From: Xanthobacter dioxanivorans
Lineage (GTDB): Bacteria; Pseudomonadota; Alphaproteobacteria; Rhizobiales; Xanthobacteraceae
Assembly (NCBI RefSeq): GCF_016807805.1
Contig: NZ_CP063362.1
Coordinates: 4,692,501-4,756,500 of the forward strand
Direction: 5' to 3'
DNA length: 64,000 nt
Shown: positions 29,241 through 38,305 of the stretch, in pieces
How positions within the stretch are numbered: position 1 is the stretch's first letter
Layout of the letters: each line of letters begins with the position of its first letter
Position numbers and translations under genes: made by a program
The notes under the pieces: generated by a model
Told to the model about the DNA's origin: nothing
The model's database searches: none
What the model saw: the letters and a program-made list of their open reading frames with translations, nothing else

Positions 29241-29254
29241 GGCCTTCGGGCCTC
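29239..29254 (+). terminator. UUCG-capped hairpin right after the CLC gene
   Basis: A perfect GAGGCC-TTCG-GGCCTC stem-loop begins inside the stop codon. The stable tetraloop suggests a 3' end or processing signal. No T-tract follows, so it is not a classical terminator. Confidence 0.35.
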
Positions 29255-29387
29255 TCCCGGGGCGCGTTGCTCCTGAAACCGTTCCAGCCGAACGCAGACT
29301 TGATCTGCCCCATGGCGCGGCGCGCCGGGGGATGCTGTATAAGCAGCCATCCTGCGCCTTCCGGGGCGCCGAACAGCAGCCGTGATC

Positions 29388-29882
29388 ATGTCCTTTCTCG
29401 TCAACACCCTCATCGTGATCGCCACCGTCGCCGCCATGGAAGGCGTCGCCTGGGGCGCACACAAATACATCATGCACGGCTGGGGATGGGGTTGGCACAA
29501 GTCTCACCACGAGCCGCGCGAGGGCGTGTTCGAGCGCAACGACCTCTATGCCGTGCTGTTCGCCGGCATCGCCATCGTGCTCATCTACCTGTTCCGCAAC
29601 GGCGGCCCGCTCTTGTGGGTGGGCGTGGGGATGACGGTTTACGGCTTCCTCTATTTCTTCGTTCACGACGGCATCACCCACCAGCGCTGGCCGTTCCGCT
29701 ACGTGCCCCGCAACGGCTACCTGAAGCGACTGGTGCAGGCCCACCGCCTGCACCACGCGGTGGACGGCAAGGAGGGCTGCGTCTCCTTCGGCTTCATCTA
29801 TGCCCCGCCGCCCACGGCCCTGAAGGCGAAGCTCAAGAAGCTGCACGGCGGCAACCTGAAGCATACGGAAGCGGCGGAATAG
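29388..29882 (+). CDS. crtZ: Beta-carotene 3-hydroxylase CrtZ
   Basis: The 164-residue membrane di-iron hydroxylase has the histidine clusters of the family: HKYIMH (His25, His30), HKSHH (His37, His40, His41), a third His region in FVHDGITHQRW and a fourth in HRLHH. Four membrane segments are visible. It hydroxylates both rings of beta-carotene to zeaxanthin. Start at the ATG 29388; a GTG six bases upstream is also in frame. It is convergent with crtX, the same layout as in Pantoea clusters. Product flow: CrtB, CrtI, CrtY, CrtZ, CrtX. Confidence 0.95.
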   Translation: MSFLVNTLIVIATVAAMEGVAWGAHKYIMHGWGWGWHKSHHEPREGVFERNDLYAVLFAGIAIVLIYLFRNGGPLLWVGVGMTVYGFLYFFVHDGITHQRWPFRYVPRNGYLKRLVQAHRLHHAVDGKEGCVSFGFIYAPPPTALKAKLKKLHGGNLKHTEAAE

Positions 29883-29934
29883 GCCTGTCCGGAACGGGGA
29901 AGGCTCGGCCCGAGAGCACCGGGCGCCGCTCGTC

Positions 29935-30602
29935 CCCCCTCTCCCCGTGCGGGAGAGGGTTCGGGTGAGGAGTGGCAGGCTTTCTCCAATCCGGGAACCG
30001 TGCACCCAGGGGAGCCAGCCCCCTCACCCGTCTCGCGGCGTCGCCGCGATCCACCCTCTCCCGCGAGGGGAGAGGGGAAAGGTGGCGGAGCGGGCTTGCC
30101 TCAAAGCACCGAGAGGGCACCCGGAAAAGCCGGGCACCGCCACGCCCCCTCTCCCCTCGCGGGAGAGGGTTGGGGTGAGGGGTGGCAGGCTTTCTCCAAT
30201 CCGGGAACCGTGCACCCAGCGGAGCCAGCCCCTCACCCGTCTCGCGGCGTCGCCGCGATCCACCCTCTCCTGCGAGGGGAGAGGGGAATGGCGGCGGCAG
30301 AGCCTCATAAGACACCACTGCCGGGCGGTCTGGCACCGGCCCGCCCCCTCTCCCCTTGCGGGAGAGGGCCGGGGTGAGGGGTGGCAGGCTTTCTCCAATC
30401 CGGCAACCGTGCACCCAGGGGAGCCAGCCCCCTCACCCGTCTCGCGGCGTCGCCGCGATCCACCCTCTCCCGCGAGGGGAGAGGGGAAAGGCGGAGGAGC
30501 AGGCTTGCCTCAAAGCACCGAGAGAGCACCCGGAAAACCGGGCACCACCGCGCCCCCTCTCCCCGTGCGGGAGAGGGTTGGGGTGAGGGGTGGCAGGCTC
30601 CC
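29935..30602. repeat. Three-and-a-fraction tandem ~200-bp repeats between crtZ and crtX
   Basis: Near-identical units begin at 29935, 30145 and 30344 (lengths ~210, 199 and 209), with a truncated fourth at 30553-30602. Each unit starts with a C-rich/G-rich hairpin (CCCCTCTCCCC...GGGAGAGGG), then a shared tggcaggctttctccaatc block, a ctcgcggcgtcgccgcgat palindrome and a second hairpin (CACCCTCTCC...GGGGAGAGGGG). Unit 2 differs in its last third. The region fills the gap between convergent genes crtZ and crtX and encodes no credible protein. It could act as a transcription-ending or RNA-stabilising block. Confidence 0.85.
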
Positions 30603-30621
30603 GGGGAGGCGAAGGACGGCG

Positions 30622-31866
30622 CTACCGCACCGCCTGCTCGATGAGATCGGCCGCCCGCTTCACCCCGCCGCCCTGCGCCATCTCGGCCGCGATCCGCCCT
30701 GCCGCCTCACGGTAGGAGGGGTTTTCCAGCACCGCGCCCAAGGCCCGCGCGAGCCGGCCGCTCCTGGCCTTGCCGGCCGGCACCACCTCGGCCGCACCGG
30801 CATAGGCGAGGCGGGCCGCCGTCGCCGGCTGCTCGAAGGCGATGGGCATGGCCACCAGCGGAACGCCTTCGGCCAGGGCATCCAGCACCGTGTTCATGCC
30901 GCAATGGAGCACCGCCGCGCGGCAGCGCTCCAGCACCTCCTGCTGCGGCACGAAGCTGCGCACTTCGGCGAGCCCGGAGAGCCGGCGCACCTCGCCCTCG
31001 GACAGGAGGCCGCCATGGGCGATGAGCAGCCGCGCGCCCGCCTCCCGCGCCGCCTGCGCCACCTTGATGAACAGGTCCGCCCGCGCGCCCTGGAGCGTGC
31101 CCAGGGAACAGAAGACGAGGGGCGCGCCCTCCGCCGCCGGCAAGGGCGCATCGGCATCGGGCACCGATGCGGCGTCGCGCCAGGGCGAGCCGTAATGAAA
31201 GGAGGCCGGCAGCTCGGAGCGGGGGAAATCGAGCCCCCTCGGCATCTGCGCTACCGTGAGACGGGGCGAGAAGCCGCCGTCCGCGAACGGATCGAGCCCG
31301 AACGCCGCCCCGTGGCGCTCCAGCACGCGTCGCATGGGCGTCATCAGCAGGTCGGTGACCTGGTAGCCGCCCTTGCTCCAGACCCGGCCCTTCTCGGTAG
31401 GATCGTAGGGCCACGGCACGAACGGCGGCGGCACGCCGATCTCGCGGTTCAGCAGCAGCGCAGTAGCGGTGGACACCACGGGCAGGCGCAGATGGCGCGC
31501 CACCAGCGTGCCCGCCGCCTCCGTCTGGTCGGCGATCACCGCCTCCGCGCCGATGGCCGTCAGCACGCCGGGCAGCTCGCGGCACAGCATATCCGTCTGC
31601 GCGGCAGTGGCCTTCAGGGTGCCGAGCAGGCCAAAAAGGCCCGTGGGGGCGGCGAGGCGGGCCACATAGGCATTGAGCGCCCCGGCGGGATGATCGGCCG
31701 CGCCCACGGCCGCGAACTCCGCCCCCTTGCCCGCCACGAGGCGGGCCGCGTCGGCCATGTGCACGAAGGTGACGCGATGACCACGCGCGGCGAGTTCCCG
31801 GGCAAGCACGAGCAAGGGATTGTAGTGCCCCGGCAGCGGCGGGGCGACGACCGCGAAATGGGTCAT
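30622..31866 (-). CDS. crtX: CrtX-type zeaxanthin glycosyltransferase
   Basis: A 414-residue GT-B glycosyltransferase of the UGT/MGT family. The N-terminus MTHFAVVAPPLPGHYNPLLV is typical of CrtX, and the donor-binding signature lies at HCGMNTVLDALAEGVPLVAM (~residue 320) with FEQPATAARL after it. It adds sugars to zeaxanthin hydroxyls. Xanthobacter makes zeaxanthin dirhamnoside, so the sugar here may be rhamnose, not glucose; sequence alone does not tell. Its ATG overlaps the crtB stop by four bases (ATGA). It is last in the crtYIBX transcript. Confidence 0.92.
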   Translation of the reverse strand: MTHFAVVAPPLPGHYNPLLVLARELAARGHRVTFVHMADAARLVAGKGAEFAAVGAADHPAGALNAYVARLAAPTGLFGLLGTLKATAAQTDMLCRELPGVLTAIGAEAVIADQTEAAGTLVARHLRLPVVSTATALLLNREIGVPPPFVPWPYDPTEKGRVWSKGGYQVTDLLMTPMRRVLERHGAAFGLDPFADGGFSPRLTVAQMPRGLDFPRSELPASFHYGSPWRDAASVPDADAPLPAAEGAPLVFCSLGTLQGARADLFIKVAQAAREAGARLLIAHGGLLSEGEVRRLSGLAEVRSFVPQQEVLERCRAAVLHCGMNTVLDALAEGVPLVAMPIAFEQPATAARLAYAGAAEVVPAGKARSGRLARALGAVLENPSYREAAGRIAAEMAQGGGVKRAADLIEQAVR

Positions 31867-32800
31867 GAAGGCCGGGTCCACAGATGCCCAGGCCGCGGCA
31901 GCGGTGGCCCTTCGAAGCGGGTCGTGAGGGCCGCCGAGAGCCCCTTGATGAGGAATCCGACCTTCTGCGCCTTGGAGGTGGAGACGCGGCTGTCCCACGC
32001 CGCCGGACCACGCCGGCGCACCTCCACGCCGATGGCGCGGTAGACGCCCCGCGCCGCCCCCACCGCCGCCGCGGCGCGGAATGGCAAGGCGCGCATGCCG
32101 ATCAGGGCCTGGTCGTAATAGGGCTCGGCCACGTCCAGCAGCCGCGCCACCACCCGCGCCACCGCCGCGCGGTGCTCGGGGCGGCGATCCCGGCTTCCGG
32201 CACCCCGGCCTCGGCGAGGAACTGGGCGGGCAGGTAGATGCGGCCGATACCGGCATCCTCGATCACGTCGCGGGAGATGTTGGTGAGCTGGAAGCCGAGG
32301 CCGAGATCACTGGCCCGGTCCAGTACCACGTCATCCCGCGCGCCCATGATGAGGGCCATCATCACCCCCACCACGCCGGCCACGTGGTAGCAGTAGGTGA
32401 GCGTGTCATCGAGGGTCTCGTAGCGCCGGTCTTCCACGTCCATGCGGAAGCCTTCGAGCAGTTGCAACGGGTAGCGCTCGGGAATGTCGTTGCGCTTCAC
32501 CACCTCGGCGAAGGCGGCGAAGGCGGGGTGAGCGGAAGGAGCGCCGCGATAGGCACGCGCCGTCTCCTCGTAGAGTGCATCGAGCCGCTCGGCGGCGGAG
32601 GCGGCATCGACGATGCGCCCGTGGCCCAGTTCCTGCCCGTCCACCACATCGTCGCAATGGCGGCACCAGGCGTAGAGCATCACGGCGTCGGCCCGCATGC
32701 GCGGGGAAAACAGGCGCGCCGCCGCGGCGAAGCTCTTCGAGCCCCTGGCGATCGCCTCCTCGCTCGCGCCGAGGACATCCCCTTCCGTCGCGCCGCTCAT
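31863..32800 (-). pseudogene. crtB: Phytoene synthase CrtB, interrupted by a -1 frameshift
   Basis: The 5' frame (from ATG 32800) gives MSGATEGDVLGASEEAIARG, the Asp-rich motif HCDDVVDG and the second motif DVIEDAGIGRIYLP, then runs into unrelated residues after ~205 codons. The true C-terminus (VARLLDVAEPYYDQALIGM onward, ending at 31863) continues in another frame. Adding one base to the GGGG run at 32178-32181 (CCCC in the gene) joins the frames into a 312-residue phytoene synthase of normal length. Both ends keep four-base ATGA overlaps with crtI and crtX. The lesion is probably a sequencing error; if real, the strain should lack carotenoids. Confidence 0.93.
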
Positions 32801-34311
32801 GCGTGCGTCACGCCCATGTCGGCGAGGATGAGCCCCGCCGTCGCCTTGGCCGAGCCCACCACCCCCGGCACCCCCGCCCCCGGATGGGTGCCGGCGCCGG
32901 TGAAATAGAGGTTGGGAATACTGGAATCTCGGTTGTGCGGCCGGAACCACGCTGATTGGGTCAGGATCGGCTCCACCGAAAAGGCGGATCCGAGATGGGC
33001 GCTGAGCTCGTCGCGGAAGCCGAAGGGGGTGAGCAAGCGCGTGGTGACGAGCGATTGCCGCAATCCCGGCAGCAGCCGCTCTTCCAGATGCGCGAGGATG
33101 CGGTCGCGGTAGCGCGGCCCTTCCACGTCCCAGTCGATCTCCGCCTTGCCGAGATGCGGCACCGGCGAGAGCACGTAGAAGGCGGTCGAGCCTTCCGGCG
33201 CCAGCGACTTGTCGGTGACGGTCGGGGCGTGGAGATAGAGCGAGAAATCCTCGGGCAGGCGCGGCCCGCTGAAGATCTCGCTGATGAGGCCGCGATAGCG
33301 CGGGCCGAACAGCACGGTGTGGTGCTGGAGATGGTCCCAGGTGCGGCTGGCGCCGAAATAGATGACGAACAGCGACATGGAATGGCGCTTCCTGGCGAGC
33401 CGCTCGCCATAGGCCCGGCGATCCGGCGTGCCGCGCAACAGCTTGCGGTAGGTGTGCACCACGTCCGCATTGGAGGCGACGATGTCGAAGGGGATGGCCG
33501 GCTCGCCCTTGATCCGCACCGCCCGGGCCCGGCCTTCGTCCACCACGATTTCGTCCACCGGAGTGGAGAGGCGGACTTGGCCGCCCAGTTCCTCGAACAG
33601 CCGCACCATGCCCCGCACCAGCGCCCCGGTGCCGCCGCGGGGGAAGAACACCCCCCACTTGCGCTCCAGAGCATGGATGAGCGCGTAGATGGACGAAGTG
33701 GAGAAGGGGTTGCCGCCCACCAGCAGCGAGTGGAATGAAAACGCCTCGCGCAGGTGCTCGTCGCGGATGAAGCGCGAGACCATGGCATAGACCGAGCGCC
33801 AGGCCTCCAGCTTCACCAGCTGAGGCGCGGCCTTCATCATGCTGCCGAAATCCAGGAACGGCACGGCGCCGAGCTTGATGTAGCCCTCCTCGAACACCGC
33901 CTGCGAATAGGCCAGGAAGCGGCGATAGCCATCCACGTCGGCGGGATTGAAGCTGGCGATCTGGCTGTCGAGGGAAGGCTGGTCGTTCACATAGTCGAAC
34001 TGCCGGCCGTCCGGCCACAGCAGCCGGTAGAAGGGCGAGACCGGGATCAGGTCCACATAGTCCGCAAGCCTGCGCCCGGCGGCGGCGAACACCTCCTCGA
34101 GGCAGGAGGGATCGGTGATGACGGTCGGGCCGCCATCGAAGGTGAAGCCCTGGTCCTCGTAGACATAGGCGCGGCCACCGGGCTTGTCGCGCTGCTCGAA
34201 GACGGTGGTGGCGATCCCCGCCGCCTGCAGGCGAATGGCCAGAGCGAGGCCGCCGAAGCCGGAGCCGATGACCGCGGCGCGGAGAACGGACTTGGAAGAT
34301 AGGTGCATCAT
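32797..34311 (-). CDS. crtI: Phytoene desaturase CrtI
   Basis: A 504-residue FAD-dependent desaturase. The dinucleotide-binding motif VIGSGFGGLALAIRL is at ~residues 14-28, followed by GRAYVYEDQGFTFDGGPTVI. The C-terminal CrtI signature PNLYFTGAGTHPGAGVPGVV is near residue 470. It converts phytoene to lycopene in four steps. The first of two adjacent Met codons (34311) overlaps the crtY stop as ATGA, and the gene's stop overlaps the crtB start the same way. This indicates translational coupling through crtY-crtI-crtB-crtX. Confidence 0.96.
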   Translation of the reverse strand: MMHLSSKSVLRAAVIGSGFGGLALAIRLQAAGIATTVFEQRDKPGGRAYVYEDQGFTFDGGPTVITDPSCLEEVFAAAGRRLADYVDLIPVSPFYRLLWPDGRQFDYVNDQPSLDSQIASFNPADVDGYRRFLAYSQAVFEEGYIKLGAVPFLDFGSMMKAAPQLVKLEAWRSVYAMVSRFIRDEHLREAFSFHSLLVGGNPFSTSSIYALIHALERKWGVFFPRGGTGALVRGMVRLFEELGGQVRLSTPVDEIVVDEGRARAVRIKGEPAIPFDIVASNADVVHTYRKLLRGTPDRRAYGERLARKRHSMSLFVIYFGASRTWDHLQHHTVLFGPRYRGLISEIFSGPRLPEDFSLYLHAPTVTDKSLAPEGSTAFYVLSPVPHLGKAEIDWDVEGPRYRDRILAHLEERLLPGLRQSLVTTRLLTPFGFRDELSAHLGSAFSVEPILTQSAWFRPHNRDSSIPNLYFTGAGTHPGAGVPGVVGSAKATAGLILADMGVTHA

Positions 34312-35465
34312 CTGGGACCGGTGGCGGATTTCGTCTCGGCGAGGCAGGACAGCGCCCTCAGCACAGATACGGGCGGACGCCCGGTGAGGATGCGCGCCTT
34401 GTCGGAAAAGGTGAGACGATCACCATAGAAGCGGGTGATGACACCCTCCGGCAGATTGTAGAAGCGCTGGAGGATGGCGTAGCGCTGCGCGGGCGCGGCG
34501 GCCCGGAACAGCATGCGGTTGAGCAGGCGGAAGAAGCCGCGCCGTTTCCAGGTGGATACGGCGTGGGCGCGGGTGAAGGCCGAGATGGCGGCGCCGGTCA
34601 GCTCCGGCAGCACGCTGACCTTGTCGGCGAGATCCACCGCATCGGGCACGGAATAGCCGGTGGTGGGATGGAACAGGCCCGCGCGCAGGCCGGAGCGCGC
34701 CACCCCCGGCGGCCCCTCCCCCAGGAACGCCTCGATGTCGCCCCCGAGCGCGATCGGCAGAACCCCCTGCTCCTCGCGAACCACGTAGTCCATCGTCCAG
34801 CCCTGGGCGGCCACATAGGCGGCGATGCGGCGGCGGAGGGTTTCCACCGGAAGGTCCGGTCCGTCCGCATAATAGGTGTCTTCGACCAGCAGCGTCTCGG
34901 GATCGAGCGGGAGCACGTAGACGAAGCGGTAGCCGTCGACCTGCTCCACCCGCGCATCCATGATGACCGGGCGCAGGAGCCCGTGCGGCGCGGTGAGTCG
35001 CACTTCCTGGCCGAGGAACTTCTGGTAGCCGAGGTCGAGGTGGCGCGAGGCCAGCGCCCCGCGCCCATCCACCACCGCGCCGGCCTCGATCCGCTCGCCG
35101 CCTTCAAGGACGACGTGGTTCGCAGCCACCTCCACCACCCGCGCGCCGGTGCGGATGGAGGCGCACATGCGTTCGTTCATCACCTGCGCGAGGCGATCGG
35201 AGCTGAGCGAATGGTAGTGCCCCTTGAGGAGCCGCGAGTAGGCCGGGAAGTGAACGTCGTTCCCCTTCCAGCCATTGGCGCGGAAGGGGGAGAGGAAGAC
35301 GTGCTGGTTATGGCTGAGGTCGCTGGCGTGCACCGACCAGGTGTGGTTGCCGCCGACGCTTTCACCCGCTTCGAGCAGGAGTATCCGCGTGCGCAGGCGC
35401 CGCTCGAAAATGCGCGCGGCCAGGAGGCAGTTGGCCAGCCCGCCGCCCACGAAGACGATGTCCAT
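34308..35465 (-). CDS. crtY: Lycopene beta-cyclase CrtY
   Basis: The 385-residue flavoprotein begins MDIVFVGGGLANCLLAARI (dinucleotide-binding fold) and has the CrtY features HTWSVHASDLS (~residues 40-50), the region VVDGRG (~131-136) with a beta-cyclase type core, RFVYVLPLDPETLLVEDTYY, and HPTTGYSVPDAV (~267-278). It cyclises both ends of lycopene to give beta-carotene. It is the promoter-proximal gene of the crtYIBX cluster. No geranylgeranyl diphosphate synthase (crtE) is in the window, so the precursor enzyme must be elsewhere. Confidence 0.95.
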   Translation of the reverse strand: MDIVFVGGGLANCLLAARIFERRLRTRILLLEAGESVGGNHTWSVHASDLSHNQHVFLSPFRANGWKGNDVHFPAYSRLLKGHYHSLSSDRLAQVMNERMCASIRTGARVVEVAANHVVLEGGERIEAGAVVDGRGALASRHLDLGYQKFLGQEVRLTAPHGLLRPVIMDARVEQVDGYRFVYVLPLDPETLLVEDTYYADGPDLPVETLRRRIAAYVAAQGWTMDYVVREEQGVLPIALGGDIEAFLGEGPPGVARSGLRAGLFHPTTGYSVPDAVDLADKVSVLPELTGAAISAFTRAHAVSTWKRRGFFRLLNRMLFRAAAPAQRYAILQRFYNLPEGVITRFYGDRLTFSDKARILTGRPPVSVLRALSCLAETKSATGPR

Positions 35466-35793
35466 TCCTGACCGCCGTTCCCGCTCGCCGATGCATTGCT
35501 AGCTCCGCATTAACCTTACGGCTGCGCTGTGTCACGCCCGCAATCAGGCGAGGTTGTGCACGCATGGGGCGCGCAGGATAATGTGATCCGCTCTGCGCAG
35601 GGCACGCGGCCTGCCACCGGACGCCCTCCTTCAAGGCGTCCGGAATGTCGATTCGTCCGGGCGCGGCGCACGCTTCGCGAATTGCGCGCAGCCCCTTCCG
35701 CCGACGCCGGCCTGCGACAATGCCTCTCCTTGCGACCTGCCGGAGCGGTGCCTACCTCCCTGTTTCGGGGTGGGACACGGGCAAGGAATTGAT
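35466..35793. other. 328-bp divergent gap between crtY and the DUF983 gene
   Basis: No coding frame is supported. The region should carry the promoter of the crt operon (minus) and of the DUF983 gene (plus). On the minus strand GTGACA, 17 bases and TAATGC (in 35505-35535) give a weak promoter-like match. No light-responsive or other known operator was recognised. Confidence 0.35.
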
Positions 35794-36198
35794 ATGACCG
35801 AAAGAATCTGGCCGCCCCTGTCGCCGCTCCAGACCGGGCTGCGGGGCCGCTGTCCCCGCTGCGGCGAGGGGCACATGTTCCAAGGCTTCCTCACGCTGGC
35901 GCCGGCCTGCGACGTGTGCGGGCTGGATTTCGGCTTCGCCGATCCGGCGGACGGACCCGCCTTCTTCGTGATGTGCTTTGCCTGCGTGCCCGCGGTGGTG
36001 TTCGGCATCTGGCTGGAGGTCACCTACCAGGCGCCCTACTGGGTGCACCTCGTCACCACGCTGCCGCTGCTGCTCCTGACCTGCATTCCGCCCCTGCGGC
36101 CGCTGAAGGGCTGGCTGGTGGCGAGCCAGTATTTCTACAAGGCGGAGGAAGGGCGCCGCGTGATGGCGGGGGAGACCGCCCGGCCGGCAGAGAAATGA
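35794..36198 (+). CDS. DUF983 family membrane protein
   Basis: A 134-residue protein from the ATG at 35794 with a ggaattgat upstream region. It starts with the DUF983 hallmark LQTGLRGRCPRCGEGHMFQGFL and has a second CxxC in CDVCGLDFGFADPADGPAFF, so it likely binds one zinc. Two hydrophobic segments follow (~residues 50-72 and 82-100), then YFYKAEEGR. Family members sit near cytochrome oxidase or other respiratory genes, and their function is unclear. It is convergent with the exoR-like gene. Confidence 0.88.
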   Translation: MTERIWPPLSPLQTGLRGRCPRCGEGHMFQGFLTLAPACDVCGLDFGFADPADGPAFFVMCFACVPAVVFGIWLEVTYQAPYWVHLVTTLPLLLLTCIPPLRPLKGWLVASQYFYKAEEGRRVMAGETARPAEK

Positions 36199-36308
36199 GC
36201 GCCCCGCGCTCTTGAGCAGATTCGGGCGAAGGGACCGGTTCGCGCCGGGACAATGCGCCGATGCAAAACAGAGGCGCTCTCCCGATTTTGGCGAGGCGGG
36301 GAAGCGTT

Positions 36309-37205
36309 CTAGCGCTTGGCGGTCTTGAGCCAGTTCTCGAGGTAGGTGAGCGCCATGGCCCGCTCGTCGGTCGTCGCCTCGGCGAAGGCCTCCTCATGCA
36401 GGTCCACCACCCACTTGTCCCCCGGGCGGGAGGCCGCGTCGCGAGCCAGGGTCAGCCACATGAGGCCCCGCGCACCCTGGCGCGGCACGCCTTCGTCGCC
36501 ACGGAACAGCAGTTGGCCGAGCACCGCCTGCGCCTCGAACTGCCCCTTCTGCGCCGCAAGGGTCAGCCAGCGGCCGGCATTGCGGGCATCGCGCGGGCCG
36601 CCGATGCCCTCCAGATAGAGCTTGCCCAGGTGAAACTGGGCGTCGGCGTCGCCGAAATAGGAGGCGGCATAAGCGTACATGTCCCGCGCGCGGGACGGGT
36701 CGCGCTTCACGCCCGCCGTGGGGATGCCCACGAGATAGTAGGAGCCAAGGGCGACGAAGGCGTTGGCCACGAAACGCGACTGCGCGGTGCCGGGATAGTC
36801 TTCGGCGTGGGTATTGGCGATCTTGGAGAAGTATTCGAACGCCTTGCCGTCGTCCCGCTTCACTCCGTCGCCGTCCGCATAGATCCGGCCGAGCTTCCAC
36901 TGCGCCATGGCGTGGCCCTGGGCGGCAGCATAGCCAAGGGCATCAATGCCCTTGGCGGTCTGGCCCGCCCGCAGGGCCTGCGCCCCGGTGCGGAACGCCT
37001 CGTCCACCGGACGCACGGCAGGCGCCGACGGAACGTTGGCCGGCGGCGTGAGGGGCTGGGAGGCAAATGGCTGGGGCGCCGATTGGGCGGTGCCGTCGAA
37101 GGCGTGCGCCGAGCGCACATGGACCAGCGGAACGGCCAGCATCAGCCCCACGACGCCGGCGAGCATCGCGCCGGACGGCAGGCCGCGGACCCGCGCCGCC
37201 GGCAT
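36309..37205 (-). CDS. exoR: ExoR-like secreted Sel1/TPR repeat regulator
   Basis: This protein matches the rhizobial ExoR pattern along its length. It has a signal peptide (GAMLAGVVGLMLAVPLVHV, cleavage near AHA), then AEGAFRTG-like VDEAFRTGAQALRAG. Sel1-type repeats follow: YAAAQGHAMAQWKLGRIYADGDGVKRDDGKAFEYF, FVALGSYYLVGI, YAASYFGDADAQFHLGKLYL, WLTLAAQKGQFEAQAVLGQLLF, and GLMWLTLARDAAS. ExoR is a periplasmic inhibitor of the ExoS/ChvI sensor kinase system that controls exopolysaccharide, motility and symbiosis. I chose ATG 37205 (298 residues); in-frame ATGs at 37250 and 37274 are alternatives. Confidence 0.8.
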   Translation of the reverse strand: MPAARVRGLPSGAMLAGVVGLMLAVPLVHVRSAHAFDGTAQSAPQPFASQPLTPPANVPSAPAVRPVDEAFRTGAQALRAGQTAKGIDALGYAAAQGHAMAQWKLGRIYADGDGVKRDDGKAFEYFSKIANTHAEDYPGTAQSRFVANAFVALGSYYLVGIPTAGVKRDPSRARDMYAYAASYFGDADAQFHLGKLYLEGIGGPRDARNAGRWLTLAAQKGQFEAQAVLGQLLFRGDEGVPRQGARGLMWLTLARDAASRPGDKWVVDLHEEAFAEATTDERAMALTYLENWLKTAKR

Positions 37206-37631
37206 CCGCCGCGCCGCGTGCCGGCCGGATCCGCCCGCCGGGCTCCGCATCTGAAGGACCGCATCCGCAATCATGATGCGGGGACGATGCCAGCGGGCGA
37301 CGGCAATATCGGGGCCGCGGAACGGCCGCTCCGCGGCCTCTCTTGGGCGTCTTGCCGCCGTGGCCCCCGACACGGGCCTATGAGCCAAACGAAGACTGTC
37401 CATAAGGACCCACCTTGGACGCGGCAGCCGGAAACACTTTCCGGGTACGCCCACCGCCACGTGTTGCATTCTGGTGTCGTGGCGTTTTGTGGCGGCTTCG
37501 CGGCGCCCCGCGGCGGGGAAACTTTGGAAGCCCTGAAAGCCAAGGGGTGTGACTTTGCCGTCACAGGGTTGTGACGGGCCGGGATGCGACTCGCACCCTG
37601 CCATACCGGTCGTCCGGGTCCGGCCGAAGGC
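37206..37631. other. ~425-bp gap upstream of exoR
   Basis: No independent gene is supported. The first part (37206-37274) may be coding if exoR starts further upstream. The remainder should contain the exoR promoter on the minus strand. The stretch 37380-37560 is less GC-biased than its surroundings. No palindrome of note was found. Confidence 0.35.
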
Positions 37632-38075
37632 CTACTCCACCAGCGCCATGAAGCGCACGATGCGCCAGACCCCGTCCGTGTCGCGGCGGAACACGTCGAG
37701 GCCCGGCTCGCGGGACTGCACGGTCCTGCCGTCCTTCTCTTCCGTGAGCGTCCAGGCGATCCGCACGGCGGCCATGTCGCCGGCGACGAGGATGCTCAGC
37801 ACCTCGGCCCGATTGGTGCCCTTGTAGGAGGGGTCCTCCAGCACCCGCCGCAGGCGCGCGCAGATGAGATCGCGCGTCCCGCCCGAGGCGGCGCGGGTGT
37901 CGTACTGGAGATCCGGGGCGAAGAGCTCGCAGGTGGCGTCCACGTCCCGGCGGTTGAAGGCGTCCGCCCAGGCATGGAGCCGGGCGCGGATCTCATCCGC
38001 CGCGGATGCGGCTTCGGCCGGAACCGATGCGCCGAGGCCACAGACCAGCGCCAGAACGGCGGCGAGCATGCGCAT
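37632..38075 (-). CDS. Secreted SnoaL/DUF4440-like (NTF2-fold) protein
   Basis: A 147-residue protein from the ATG at 38075 with a signal peptide (MRMLAAVLALVCGLGASVPA, cleavage near AEA). The mature part has the NTF2-like pattern: DEIRARLHAWADAFNRRDVD, then LFAPDLQYDT, ICARLRRVLEDPSY, and the closing VWRIVRFMALVE. Such proteins form cone-shaped pockets for ligand binding or small hydrolytic reactions. The specific function is unknown. Longer in-frame starts exist upstream but would remove the signal peptide from the N-terminus. Confidence 0.78.
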   Translation of the reverse strand: MRMLAAVLALVCGLGASVPAEAASAADEIRARLHAWADAFNRRDVDATCELFAPDLQYDTRAASGGTRDLICARLRRVLEDPSYKGTNRAEVLSILVAGDMAAVRIAWTLTEEKDGRTVQSREPGLDVFRRDTDGVWRIVRFMALVE

Positions 38076-38207
38076 GACGTCCCCTCCCCGGCACGCCTCC
38101 GCCGGCGCGCCTCCACCCGTGATCCGCCACGAGGCGAGGGAATGCAAGAACGCTCGATGCGAGACGGCACACGGCTTCGGGGGGTCACCCCGCCCGTGGC
38201 CGGGAAC

Positions 38208-38237
38208 GCGCATCCCGGCGCGCGTGCCGGGATGCGC
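38208..38237. repeat. Perfect inverted repeat between the SnoaL-like gene and the solute-binding gene
   Basis: Arms GCGCATCCCGGC (38208-38219) and GCCGGGATGCGC (38226-38237) are perfect 12-base complements around gcgcgt. It follows the stop of the minus-strand gene at 38306-39532 and may be a hairpin at its transcript end, although no T-run follows. Confidence 0.5.
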
Positions 38238-38305
38238 CAGTCGGTCTCAGGGACCGGGCGTTCGACTTAAAGCCAACACGCCGCCGCGTGCTCCGGGGCG
38301 AGCGT

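Noticed and set aside
29935..30602. CRISPR array
   Set aside because: Repeat units are ~200 bp without short regular spacers, and no cas genes are present.
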